DNA of 64,000 nt, from assembly GCA_020809705.1 (NCBI GenBank), contig CP085834.1, positions 2,852,001-2,916,000 of the forward strand, in the 5' to 3' direction. Positions within the stretch are counted from its first letter, which is position 1. Every line of letters begins with the position of its first letter. The translations under genes were made by a program, and so were the position numbers. The stretch comes from Calonectria ilicicola (Eukaryota > Ascomycota > Sordariomycetes > Hypocreales > Nectriaceae). A model generated the notes under the pieces. It ran no database searches, had not been told where the DNA came from, and saw only the letters and a list, made by a program, of their open reading frames with translations. Shown in pieces: positions 46,729 to 57,833 of the stretch.

Positions 46729-48327
46729 ATGTCCTTGCCAGATACCCAGCTACAAGAAGGTGACGAGAAGTTGAAGGCTTCGACACCTTCTCATGAGCAA
46801 GAACCATCGGCCCTGGAATCGAAATCAGCCTACAACCATGGATCCGAGTTTGATGCAGAGGGCCAAGTAGGAGAAGTCCACAATGATCGCTCCTTCTTAT
46901 CGATATCCCGACGGTGGATCAAAAACATTGGCGCAGAAGAATCCGGCATTGAGCGCGTCCCAGAAGAATGGCGCACAAAGCAGAGCCCTTGGTCGCTTTT
47001 CAATGTGTTTTTCAGCGCCAACTGTTGCACTGCAACGCTAGCACTGGGATACCTTGGCCCCGCGTCATTTGGCCTCGGTTGGTGGGATTCTTTTCTGTGC
47101 ATCCTCTTCTTCAACATCATCGGCGCGATAATTCCTGCGCTGATTGCGCTCTACGGTCACCGCATGGGTCTTCGCACCATGACCGTGCCCCGCTACTCTT
47201 TTGGATGGTGGCCAGCCAAAGCATTGGCCATTCTCAACATCATCACCCAGATTGGCTGGGCCATTGTGAATGACCTTTCTGGGGCTAGCATCCTCTACAA
47301 TGTAGGCGGAGGCAAGCTGCCGTCTGCGGTTTGCGTCGTCATCCTTGGTCTGATTGCCATAATAATCGGTATTTTGGGATACAAATACATCCATGCATAT
47401 GAAAAGTATTCCTGGATTATTATGCTGATTTGTTTCATCCTGCTCGCCGGCTTTGGTGCTTCGGAATTTGTCAACATACCCATGGGCACAGGCTCAGTCG
47501 AGACAGCCTCAGTTCTCTCATTTAGCACTGTAATTATCGGCTTCGAGGTGGCTTGGGCCCCGATTGCGGCTGATTACACTGTGTACATGCCAGAGACCAC
47601 AAGCAACTGGGCCGTCTTCGGTTGCGCCTTCGGCGGACTATTTATTAGCCAATTTTTCATTGAGCTACTCGGCGCTGCGGTAGGAACATTGATTTCAAGT
47701 CCCGACACACGTTTTGCGGCTGCCTATGACTCAGGAAGCATCGGTGGCCTAATTGGTGAAATATTCTCCAACCGTGGGTCAGCCATCCTAGGATTGGGCA
47801 AATTTGTCGAGGTGGTGTTGTCGTTTTCCGCGGTGGCCGTAATCGTCATCGAAATCTATTCATTGGGTCTGACTGCACAGATGGTGACGAGAAAGGCAAT
47901 TCGTGTACCGCGATTGCTGTGGTCCATTGTCGGCGGCGCCATCTTCTTGGTATGCGCTGTTGCAGGGCGAGACCATTTGGAGAGCGTCATGACAAACTTT
48001 CTCAACATGTGTGCCTACTACATTGTTCCTTTGACCACTATCATGCTGACGGAGCATTTTGTGTGGAGGAGGGGATTTACCTACGATTTGGAGGCGTGGG
48101 ATAAGAAGGATCAGCTTCCTGTTGGAATTGCTGCATCCGTCAGTTTTGTTGCTGGGACTGTTATATCCCTCCTGTGCATGAGCCAAGTCTGGTGGGTTGG
48201 CCCAATCGCACAAGCGATTGGCGGATCACCAACTGGCACTGATATTAGTTGGATGCTTGGAGCGGTGGTATCTGTTGGCTTATATATTCCCACCAGATAT
48301 TTAGAGCTTCAAAAGTGGCGTAGATAG
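46729..48327 (+). CDS. NCS1 purine-cytosine permease
   Basis: A 532-residue plasma-membrane symporter of the NCS1 family, Fcy2-type subgroup, expected to import cytosine and purines with protons. Single exon. The cytosolic N-terminus (~85 residues) ends in the family phrase IERVPEEWRTKQSPWSLF. About twelve TM segments follow. Typical motifs include GLRTMTVPRYSFGWWPAK and VAWAPIAADYTVYMP (the substrate-site region), and a C-terminal EHFVWRRGFTYDLEAWDKK. Length and motifs are complete, so it looks functional. It lies 349 bp upstream of a receptor gene on the same strand, with no functional link apparent. Confidence 0.92.
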   Translation: MSLPDTQLQEGDEKLKASTPSHEQEPSALESKSAYNHGSEFDAEGQVGEVHNDRSFLSISRRWIKNIGAEESGIERVPEEWRTKQSPWSLFNVFFSANCCTATLALGYLGPASFGLGWWDSFLCILFFNIIGAIIPALIALYGHRMGLRTMTVPRYSFGWWPAKALAILNIITQIGWAIVNDLSGASILYNVGGGKLPSAVCVVILGLIAIIIGILGYKYIHAYEKYSWIIMLICFILLAGFGASEFVNIPMGTGSVETASVLSFSTVIIGFEVAWAPIAADYTVYMPETTSNWAVFGCAFGGLFISQFFIELLGAAVGTLISSPDTRFAAAYDSGSIGGLIGEIFSNRGSAILGLGKFVEVVLSFSAVAVIVIEIYSLGLTAQMVTRKAIRVPRLLWSIVGGAIFLVCAVAGRDHLESVMTNFLNMCAYYIVPLTTIMLTEHFVWRRGFTYDLEAWDKKDQLPVGIAASVSFVAGTVISLLCMSQVWWVGPIAQAIGGSPTGTDISWMLGAVVSVGLYIPTRYLELQKWRR

Positions 48328-48676
48328 GTTATAGGCACTATCTGTGATTTAAATTATTCATGCAGAAATGTTTTCATAATCTCTAATTGCGATGCGACCA
48401 CTTAAATTGCATGTTGAGAGAGCTGGTGGCTTGCAATTCTGCTGCTGAAGTCAAGGTGCAGTTAGGTGTGGGAATGATTGGTTGGCTTGAACTTGGCCCC
48501 TCAATGTGGCGTGCTAGAAGATCACTCACCGCGTTCCCCTCTCCGCTTTTCTCCGATTCTTTTTCCCCATTTGTCTCTCACTGCCCCCCCGGTACTTGCG
48601 ACTGCCGGGTGTATGAATCCGTACTACGAAGTTCGTTTATCGACACCAAAGTTACATTTATCCTCCTCAAGGCACA
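48328..48676. other. intergenic region
   Basis: Promoter of the second NACHT-WD40 gene, with a pyrimidine-rich tract near 48535-48605. Nothing else is seen. Confidence 0.5.
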
Positions 48677-51600
48677 ATGTCTGACGAAACCAGCCAAGCC
48701 AGACACATCAACCAAGCTGGACACATCGATGCTCGAGACAACTCTAGAGTTCAGGTCGGAAACAACACGTACCATACCGTAATCCAAAATTATGAACAAG
48801 CCAAGAAGTCAGAAGAAGAAGATGTACATCAAGAATCCCTCGCGACCCTCCGATCAACCGATCCGCGTCAAGATAAAATTCGGATTGAACAGACTAAAGG
48901 AGGGCTCTTGACTGACTCGTATCGCTGGATCCTGGAAAATCCCGAGTACCTACGATGGCGCGATGGTGATAATAGGTCATTGTGGATCAAGGGTGACCCT
49001 GGCAAAGGAAAGACTATGTTACTATGTGGTATCATCAATGAATTAGCCCCGTACTCAGCACTAGAGGACAAGGACAGTCCACAGCTGCTGGCCTACTTTT
49101 TTTGCCAGGCAACCAATCCTGGTCTCAACAACGCTACTGCCGTACTAAGAGGGCTCATCTACCTACTAGCCACACAACTGCCATCCTTGACTACATACAT
49201 ACGCGAGAAACAGAACACTAGTTCATACGAAGACCCTGAACACTGGAACTCATGGGTAGTCATGGAAGACATATTTTCGAAAATGATACGAAACCCCGCG
49301 TTCCAAAATTCTTACCTCATCATTGACGCCTTGGACGAGTGCGAAGTAGGCCTTGAGCCCCTTCTGAGGCTTATCAACTCGAATTTCTCATCAAAGGTGA
49401 AATGGATTGTCTCCAGCCGCAACTATCATAATATTTCCGAACAAATGTCTACCAACCAAGAAAATCTCCCCTTATCCCTCGAACTAAACGAAAACTCGGT
49501 TTCAAATGCTGTCACACACTACGTCCGACACAAAGTTAAAGAATTGGTGAAAAAGAAAAGCTGCAAGAAAGATGTAGAAGACTTTTTAGAAGGTTATCTG
49601 GAACCACGTGCAAACGGCACATTTCTATGGGTGGCTTTGGTGTGCCAAAGATTAGAGCAATGTTCAAGCTGGGACATTGAAAAAAGCGCGGTCGAATACC
49701 CCCCTGGACTTGTGCCGCTTTACGAGAAAATGATGTCTCAGATCAGTGGTCTTGACAATTTCGACCTTTACAGGCGGATTCTTGCCGTGGTATTAGCCGC
49801 GTATCGACCCTTGACAATACAGGAATTGGCATGCCTTGAAGATTTACCCGGCGATGTGGAAGACATACCTGAGATCCTACTCGGGTGCGGTTCTTTTCTT
49901 ACAACAAGGAAAGGCACTATATACTTTGTCCATCAATCTGCAAATGAATTTTTACTCCAACAGTCAAAGCAGATTTTTCCTTCGGGTATCGAGAACCACC
50001 ATATGTTAATTTTCCGGCGGTCGTTGAAGATCATGAACAAGTTGCAATATAACATATGTAATCTAAAGCACCCAGGTATACATATTGAGCAAGCCATTTC
50101 TGCATGTTCAGAGCCCCATCCTCTGGCAAGCCTTCGTTATTCATGCGTTCATTGGGCCGATCATCTATATGATGCAACAAGAGATATGAAAGAAAATGTT
50201 TTGAACCACCAAAGAAAAGTATTTGACAAGGGAAATCATCAAAATAAAAATGGGAAACGTCATTTCTTGGCCCACAAATTGCGGTTAGCGGCAGATCGAG
50301 TCACTAATCGAATCAGCACTAAGAGACCAGAGCATACCTCTTGTCATCAACAAGCCATTTTTGACAGCCATGATGACATCGAAAATTTTCTGTCAAATAA
50401 ATTCCTTTTCTGGATCGAGGCTCTAATTCTTGAACGTGTGCTATCGACAGCAGTCGAATCTTTGTCCAAACTGGAGAATATTCTGGTGAGTTTTATTATG
50501 TTGCAACGCCAGGAAGCATGCTGATATGTTTGAAATAATAGAAGTGCCTTGAAGATGATAGATTTTTGGAGGTGCTGCGTATTCTGCACGATGGATATCG
50601 ATTTATTCTCTATTTCGGGCAGATTATCGCGGAATATCCACTGCAGACATACGCAGCTGGGCTGACCTTCAGCCCGAAAAACAGTATAATACGACAGCGA
50701 TTCCAGCAATATGACCGCAATTTCTAGATATATTTCCAGATGTGGAAGAAAACTGGGACACATGTTTGCGAAAGTTTGAAGTGAAAGGGTACATTAAGAA
50801 CGTGATGTTCTCAGAAAACGGCCAACTGTTGGCTGCTCTTGTCAGCTCAGACCCTTTTTCAATCAAAGACAGGAGGTCTGAAGATTGGAGGCTCATGATT
50901 TGGAATATGAATGACGGAGCTCTACGAACTATTAAACAACCCAAATTTACCAAATTTCCTAGAGCCCTATCACCGAACTAGCGATTGTGGGCAACCCTAT
51001 CTGAAGACGAAGGGTTGGAATTGTGGCATTTCGACTGCACTAATTTCGACTCTGTGAGTCTCAAATGGGCAAAGAAGGATGTCGATTGCCAAACATATGC
51101 ATTTGGCACAATGGGGTTCTCACTCGATAGTCAAGTTCTGGTCATCGTTTACTCCAACAAATCGCAGCTCTGGGACGTGGAAACAGCCCAATTAATTGAG
51201 ATACCAGCGCAAAAGTGGTCGTGGTTTGATTCGTTCGTTGCCTTTTCACCTGATAGCCGGTTCTTGGCATTGGTTTGTATCCAACCTGCAGATGAGACAC
51301 GAGCTGTTGTTGTCTTTAACGCACACACTGGACAGCAGCAAGGGAGCTATCCGTTGCCACATGAAAAAGATCGCGTTTTTGGGTTTGCTCCAGACGGTTG
51401 CACCTTAGCCATAGCCATATTTCGGCCCAAAAGCGCTATCATTTGGTGGAATTTTCATGACGACACAGATCGGACTGTCCGCATTGATGGCTCGCCAGAT
51501 TTGGCCGCATTCTCCCCTGATGGTCGCTACTTCGTCACAGCTACATCACAGAATGATATTATGCGCATTTACGACGCTAAGAAATTAAAACGCCTTGGAG

Positions 51601-52814
51601 GTATCGAGGGTGGAACAACTATTGGTGGGATGATTCGTAAGGCCCCGTTCGTCGCCTTCTCCCCCGATTCGCAGCGGGTAGCCATAATCTTGGGCAACAG
51701 GGCTAGCCAAGTAGGGCTTTGGGATTTCACACCATCGTCTATATCCTCGCTTCAATCTCAAAAGCGCGTAAATTTACAACAAGCTCTCTGGATCCACTTG
51801 AAGAAGGATGGCTGGTTCGCATCTCCCTCTGGAGAGCACAAGATAAAAATCTGGAACTCTTTAACACTTGAGTCACACTTGATTTTTGATAGGCGCATGT
51901 CCACTGAAAGTCTTTCGGGGCAGAATTTCTCTTCTAATAATCAGTTATTCCTCTCGCGCTTAGGACCTAGTATCTCTAACGGCCGCAGAGAGTGTGTTAT
52001 GGGTCTCTTCGATGTCAGAAAGAAGAAGATCCGACATAAGTTCGTGTGTGAATCAGACCCTTTTCTATCAATATCAGATGATGGCAACCCTGATGGGCAA
52101 TGGGTGGCGATGACAACTAGCTCTACTCAAATATCAATTTGGGATGCAAATACGGGAGCTCTTTGTTCCAAGATCACGATTGCGGATTGCCATACAGACT
52201 TAAACTGGAAGAGCCCAATATGTAAATTTCGGTTTAACTCCGACGGCGTTTTCCTCGCAACATTAGCCTCATCTGAAGATAACCGGTCCTATATAGTCGT
52301 GTCCAAGGTTGCTACAGGTGCAGTTGAACTTGTATTTGACAACCTAGGTGAATTTGGCAGTGTACACAAGTTCGATTGGTCACCAAGCGGGAAACAGCTG
52401 GCGTTGCAAACGGATTCAAACATTGTCCTCTTAAGTCTGAGTTCAGGCTTCCGGTGTCAGTACAAGATAAATCATCCCTTACATGTTAAATTTTGGAGCG
52501 AGACGACTATTCAGACTGACCGAGGGATTTTTGATATTGGCACCGAAAATGAAATGGTCAAGGTGGCTGAAGGCGCTGACAATATGTTGCTCGAGAATAC
52601 AATTCGAACACCTCGCCTTTACAGCTGTGGCCTATGCTATGACTCGAACTGGGTTGAATGGAATGGCTTGAATGTCATTTGGTTGCCTGTTGAATATCGC
52701 CCTGCTTTCAAGATATTAATTAGAGTAAGAAATGACATGATATCAATTCCACGTGCATCGGGGCAGAGTTGGGTCATCAAATTCTCCCAAAATGCTGGTC
52801 AGATTTTGGTATAA
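48677..52814 (+). pseudogene. NACHT-WD40 receptor with HET-s-like N-terminal motif, broken
   Basis: Paralogue of the receptor at 39-42.7 kb. Exon 1 is 48677-50485; the intron 50486-50541 (GTGAGT...AATAG) is in phase 0. The N-terminus (~1-40) holds a motif fitting a HET-s amyloid repeat: I17, R24, V25, V27, G28, N29. In fungal NLRs such motifs seed amyloid in a partner effector. The NACHT domain has Walker A GDPGKGKT (~106-113) and Walker B YLIIDALDE (~213-221). The C-terminal half is a degenerate WD40-type beta-propeller ending in VIWLPVEYRPA. Two lesions: the frame shifts by one base at about 50721-50724 (a TTT run, after the FSPKNSIIRQRF region), and an in-frame TAG at 50979-50981 sits where a C-to-T change of CAG would explain it. 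The switch half stays intact. Confidence 0.85.
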
Positions 52815-53711
52815 GTATAGGCTATGTTACATAGATCAAAATATGAAGCATGTTTTCTTTTGGGAATTGCACGTGAGTTTGAGTGTGGTGAGTATCTAGC
52901 GGGAAGACTTCATTGGATTCGATGATATTCTGCTCTTAAAACGATCACAAACTTCGCAATATATTAAAGACAGACGTCCCCAACTAATTTAATATTTATT
53001 CTAATAAGAATTAGAGCTTTCATGGTAAATAAAAACTCAAGGCCACAAAAGCTTGAGAGTGTTCATCCTATGTATGAATTTAATTTTTATTTCAAGTTTT
53101 GTATTGTAAAATGCAATTTGAGAGAGATTAGGTGTGTTAAAAAATCAAACAAGAAATGAATGAAAGAAAATCCCATTGACCAGAAATATCCGCTATTATA
53201 AGAAGGTGTGAGTAGAGTCATCGGAGAAAAGAAATTTAGTCAATGAAGGTTGATGGACATGTTCTTTTCGTATTGTGCAGTATAATTTCATCGTAGGATT
53301 TATGTAACGGGTCTTGTTGGCAGTCAGAATCAGGCGTGCCGGTTTGAATAGGGATGGTTGTTACAGGTTCGATGATAGGTCAATTGGTCAAACAGTTCAA
53401 TTGGAGGTAACCGACTTGTATTGGGAGCTGGGTTGTGCCCTAGGTAGCAGCAACCCCTAACGGTCTTATATACTAGATAAAACACTGATCCTGACGCCTA
53501 AGAGAATTCCCGACAGGTCGGAATAGCTTCACCTTGTCGGGACAGCCTTTGGGCCATCCCCTGTTTGGAGGGGCTGGTCCGGTCACCCAACCTTTTGAGC
53601 CAGCCGTCTCCCAGGCAGATCGGTTTGGATCATAACAGTTTACGCATGAAGGAAAATGCGGCACCATGCTGCACTCCAATACAACATTTCGAGTATAGGT
53701 ATGATGAGAAC
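52815..53711. other. intergenic region
   Basis: AT-rich 3' flank (52960-53180). A minus-strand frame at 53473-53718 has cysteines but overlaps the end of the next gene in another phase; not supported. Confidence 0.4.
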
Positions 53712-54073
53712 TTAGCATCCAATGCCAATCTTCCTGCTAATGGAGCAACAGTCCGCATCCTAGATTCTTGTCAGAACCAATTTCGATTTATATATCCAAC
53801 ATTTAAAAATAAAATCCGTAACTAGGTAACTTACACATTGTGCAACAGCAGGGCCTCCATTGTTCTCACAAAACCAGAGTTGCATGCTGAGGCATTGCTT
53901 AACGCCGAGTTAGCGGCAACAAGCTTCATACCCTTGATAGCAACAGTCATTAACTCTTGGGTTGCACTAAACGAAGTCAGCTAAGCTCAATGTGAAATTT
54001 CACCAGTACAAACCCTTGCTGCAGCTGACGATGCCATGGCAGCGATATAGAGAAGAGTAATCGAAAATTTCAT
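53712..54073 (-). pseudogene. secreted cysteine-rich protein gene with a premature stop
   Basis: Three exons fit: 54073-54014 (signal peptide MKFSITLLYIAAMASSAAAR), 53966-53835 and 53759-53712, all phase 0. Introns have GTTTGT/CTGAC and GTAAGT/CTGAC signals. The reading gives about 79 codons with twelve cysteines in a regular layout (DCCYQGYEACC, then QCLSMQLWFC, AQC and DCCSISRKIGIGC). One TAA at 53912-53910 interrupts exon 2, between the CC pair and LGVKQC. A C-to-T change of CAA would explain it. The frame is clearly coding on both sides, so I call a recent pseudogene or a sequencing error. Function unknown. Confidence 0.6.
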
Positions 54074-55631
54074 TGTAATAAGATGGACTTTGAGCTTTTT
54101 AGTATGGAATAATGATGGAGAGAAACTGAGATGAGGAGGAAGGATGATTATCATGAATGGTGGGTTCAGAACCGGTATATATAGGCTATTAGATGTTCTA
54201 CTAAATATGCCTTGGATCACACCAATGATTTTCAAGTACATCTAATGCACAATCATGGATGGCAGATTGGAATTTTGCAGATTCGACAATGCATGTATCA
54301 GCAAACCCCTAATCATACGCAGACTGAAACAATAGGTGAACTTTCACAAACAGACCAATTGGCGCACTGGTCAATGACATTGTAATTGATGTCATACTTT
54401 AATTGCACTTAAGTATAGAGGAAAGTCTTGTTCTCTGGCGTACAAAATAAAAGAGGCCAACTCGTAGCAACGTCAGGTATTCGGACGACCGGTCAGATAC
54501 ACATATGGTCAAAGCTGTATTCTCGGCATGTCCGGCTCAACATAGTGCAGTCTAATCGGGAAAATCCCACGCTCTACTTCGTATTTCAGCCGAAACGCAG
54601 CAAAAATAACACAAAGACGACTTTAGTCAAGCATGCATCTATGGCTTCTTTCTTCGTTCATCGTTTAGATGGACGTGGCGAGAAAAGTCAGGTCTGTGTG
54701 TGAGAGGGAAAATAATATACGATGCACAGACTGATGCTCTTCCGTTTTCCCGAAAGCTTGGTTCGTAAACCATCCCATGATCAACAGGCGCCGTTTCAAA
54801 TATCCCAATCTACCACCAGACTAAAGACTAACTGGTTCATAACACTTGCGATTGAAATGACACCATAAATCTAGCGATGTGGGCTCCTCAGGCCTTGCAA
54901 AGCGCGGGATAGTGTGTTACTGGATGTCTCCACCGATCGATCTGTCAGATAAAAAACTGGTATTTAGGCATTTAATACGTCGGACCATCCATGTTCCACA
55001 CTGGTCAAGAGGGGGAAAATAAACCATAGAGAGTTTCATCCGTAAATTTCATGCTCGTTTTTCCAAAGACATATACTTGCTTCTTCTTCAAAAATGCATT
55101 CCCAAATTACACACTTGTGGCTTAACACGTGCACGTGATGTTAATTAACTACGCTGTGGTAAGATATGTCACTGTAGGGTAGCGCATCAGCCATCGCGTT
55201 CAAGAGGCCAAAACCGCAAATCATGCACTACTAATCAGTATCCGTGATTACACTTGCACTTCTTCCGGCTAGCAGCTGGTCTGTGGGAGTGTTGCCTACT
55301 GGTTGTCAGCTGCGCTAGGTTTTAATAACGGCTTTGAGTGTGAGGGCGCGCTGGACTAGCCGCAGCGACCCACTCTTGGTGAGATGACAGGTGAAACTTA
55401 TTTCACAGAAATGAATTACGACTATTGATACCATTGCACCACTTGAAGCCATTTTTACTTCCCAAATCATCAGGTTCTATTTAGGGTGGTGCTGTCATTT
55501 TGGCAAGGCTGTGATGAACTGCAATCGGGGCAGCATTGTTGGTACGTTCGGTATTGATGCATGGGGGGGTTGGGTGACTTCGCGAAATTTCAGCCTCCAA
55601 GTGGACCACGTCCAAAATTATTGCTGCAAAA
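54074..55631. other. intergenic region
   Basis: No supported gene over 1.5 kb. Confidence 0.45.
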
Positions 55632-57050
55632 ATGACAGAACAGAAACCCTGGACGGTGATTTCACAGAAAAGGAATTATCGAACAAGAGGTTTTGGGAAT
55701 AGAAAAGTCTTTTTTGAACAGAGCCCTGCTTACGAAGGTATGTCATTATTTCGCAAGCAACATCAAGTTGACGCGGGCGCCAAAAAGGAGACAAGAACAG
55801 AAATTAGTAGAGTTCGGGAAATAATCGGCTCATTTCTCATCCCTGAACACAGACCTAAATTTCTGACACCTCAGGCAGCAAATACGTGCAGCTGCGCGTG
55901 GAACCTGCAGCGCGATCCCTCTTCATTGCTGAGACTTGAGGTGGTTTGGAGCGATAACCGAAACACGAGCGCCAAAACCCCAGGAGAACCCCAAGAGATT
56001 CCTCCCTACGAAATCTGTAGTTGGGAAAATGGTGAAAACGACTTTACAATTGGTTTACAAGTCAATGCGTGCTGGTTCAGCATCCATCTCTCACCCGACT
56101 GTTTCTCTGAGTCCCCTGCTGCGCTTGGCCAATTCCGAAAAATTCTCGCAAAGTTAATTGCTGGCGAAGATTACGAAATGGAAGTGTGGGATTATGGAGA
56201 TCACGTCGCTAGCGTTTTCCTTGCCGATTTCAAACGGCTTGCGCCGAGTGTTGCGCATTCGGGAAAACTGACGCTCGATCACATTCGCATTCGGGGATCT
56301 TATGAATGCGAATATCGCGTGATTCAAGAAAAGCCCGTCGCAGTGGCCGTGAGAAGAGGAGCCCCCGAACTTGACGCATACGATGTGCTGGACATTCGCA
56401 AAGCTCAATCCACCTTCCCAGTCTTCTCTCTACATGAGGTTGAAATTAAATATGTCGATGACGGTCGCCCAATTTATACAATTATTCCTCACGACGTCAT
56501 CGTCAATAACCAGCGGCTTTTCTATAAATCTGCATGGGCGCCTTATGATACAATCGATGAGATTGAGAAGCACGCCAAGATCAAGAAGTCGAATGTTCCC
56601 ATGGAAAACTTATCCCATCTTTTTGGTATTGTGGCCAATATAAACAATTGCGTGAAAGGTTTGCTGTATGGATGGATTGAAACAGGTGACCACCGAAGGC
56701 TGACGCGGATGATAACGTCGGAGACACCTCTGTCAACTCGGCAGAAGTGGGCGGATCAAATCAAGATCACAGTAGACAAACTTCACGAATTGGATCTTGT
56801 TTGGGGTGATGTCAAATCAGACAATGTTCTTATTGATGAGCATGCAAATGCTGTTGTTATCGGGCTAGAGGGAGGGACGACGACAGGGTGGGTCGACCGT
56901 GAATTAGAGGGTACACTTCAAGGCGACGTGCAAGGGATGGAAAAGATGATGGATTTCATTTTCAATGACGACTCACCGCTCCGACGAACGCCATTCTCGG
57001 ACACGGAGCACAGCGAAAACGGAGATGAGGACGTGTCATGCCGGGAGTAG
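55632..57050 (+). CDS. kinase-like protein with degenerate DFG (pseudokinase)
   Basis: A 472-residue protein with an unrecognised N-terminal half (about 1-270) and a C-terminal protein-kinase-like domain. The catalytic loop is LHELDLVWGDVKSDNVLID, with Asp and Asn present but Gly in place of HR, as in many fungal kinase-like proteins. Where such proteins normally have IDFGG, this one has VIGLEGG, so the metal-binding Asp of DFG is missing. The following GWVDRELEGT and GDVQGMEK segments match the family. It is therefore likely a pseudokinase or a regulatory binder. Single exon; the ATG (AAAATGA) is the first in frame. The tail is acidic. Such proteins are common in fungal accessory regions; the role is unknown. 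Confidence 0.72.
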   Translation: MTEQKPWTVISQKRNYRTRGFGNRKVFFEQSPAYEGMSLFRKQHQVDAGAKKETRTEISRVREIIGSFLIPEHRPKFLTPQAANTCSCAWNLQRDPSSLLRLEVVWSDNRNTSAKTPGEPQEIPPYEICSWENGENDFTIGLQVNACWFSIHLSPDCFSESPAALGQFRKILAKLIAGEDYEMEVWDYGDHVASVFLADFKRLAPSVAHSGKLTLDHIRIRGSYECEYRVIQEKPVAVAVRRGAPELDAYDVLDIRKAQSTFPVFSLHEVEIKYVDDGRPIYTIIPHDVIVNNQRLFYKSAWAPYDTIDEIEKHAKIKKSNVPMENLSHLFGIVANINNCVKGLLYGWIETGDHRRLTRMITSETPLSTRQKWADQIKITVDKLHELDLVWGDVKSDNVLIDEHANAVVIGLEGGTTTGWVDRELEGTLQGDVQGMEKMMDFIFNDDSPLRRTPFSDTEHSENGDEDVSCRE

Positions 57051-57833
57051 TGAGAACCTTGACTATATCCGAGTATACCTAGTTACACGTCCTCGAGTTG
57101 GTCAACAGATGGTCCCCTATTCCCGGACATTCTCGCCCTGTGACCATGAATCTTAGCGTGCTTGGGCGCATTTTCATGAATGATGTCACGGGCTTCCTCG
57201 TACTGTGAGGTTAGTAGTGGCGCACCACCAATTGGGGAAGAATCTGTGAGCAAAGCAGTAGAAAAGATCGATTAGTAAAAATATGCAGGCCTTGTCTACT
57301 GACAACATGTTATTAATAATCTGGGTGTTTGTTACCTGCAGGCGCTGCTGGATGCGTGGACACATTTAAGGCCGGCGATCGGTAGTGGTGGACGCCATGG
57401 AAATAAAATGTAACCGGTCTGATGGATTGCCTTCTTCCCGACAGCCCATTGGCCCAAATCGCCGAGAATATTAATGGGTAGGTGGGCGACGACAGGGGTG
57501 ACGCGCCGAAGACCAATACCAAGGCCAAACGTCAAGAGAGGGGCCGATGCGCCCTTCGGCGCCCTTGTGTGTTCGGCGCCCTTGCCCCACGCCCTTCGGA
57601 AGTACGTAACAGAAAATTAGCAACGCCAGCTCAGCTCGGCAGTAGGAACGAATTGAAATAGAATCCCACAATTGCTCAATATTTCGCTTCATCGTGCCAT
57701 TCATCTGTGTTAATTAATTACCACTCACTCTCTATCCCTTCCAAAGCGGCTCCGATCTGCAACAGCCGTGAATTGGCACGAATACGCTGATAAACACATA
57801 TTCTCTCCACCACAATTTATACACCACTATATT
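57051..57833. other. intergenic region with a short GC-rich repeat
   Basis: Promoter of the arrestin-like gene. At about 57548-57597, CGCCCTT recurs four times, twice as CGGCGCCCTT. No gene is supported; minus-strand frames here lack ATG starts or features. Confidence 0.4.

Noticed and set aside
53473..53718. Cysteine-containing minus frame after the broken secreted gene
   Set aside because: It is in a different phase from the last exon, which already ends in a fitting stop, and the start codon is not credible.
53877..53925. A 34-nt intron that would remove the TAA in the cysteine-rich gene
   Set aside because: It is shorter than the other introns here, and it would shift out of the clearly coding cysteine-rich frame downstream.
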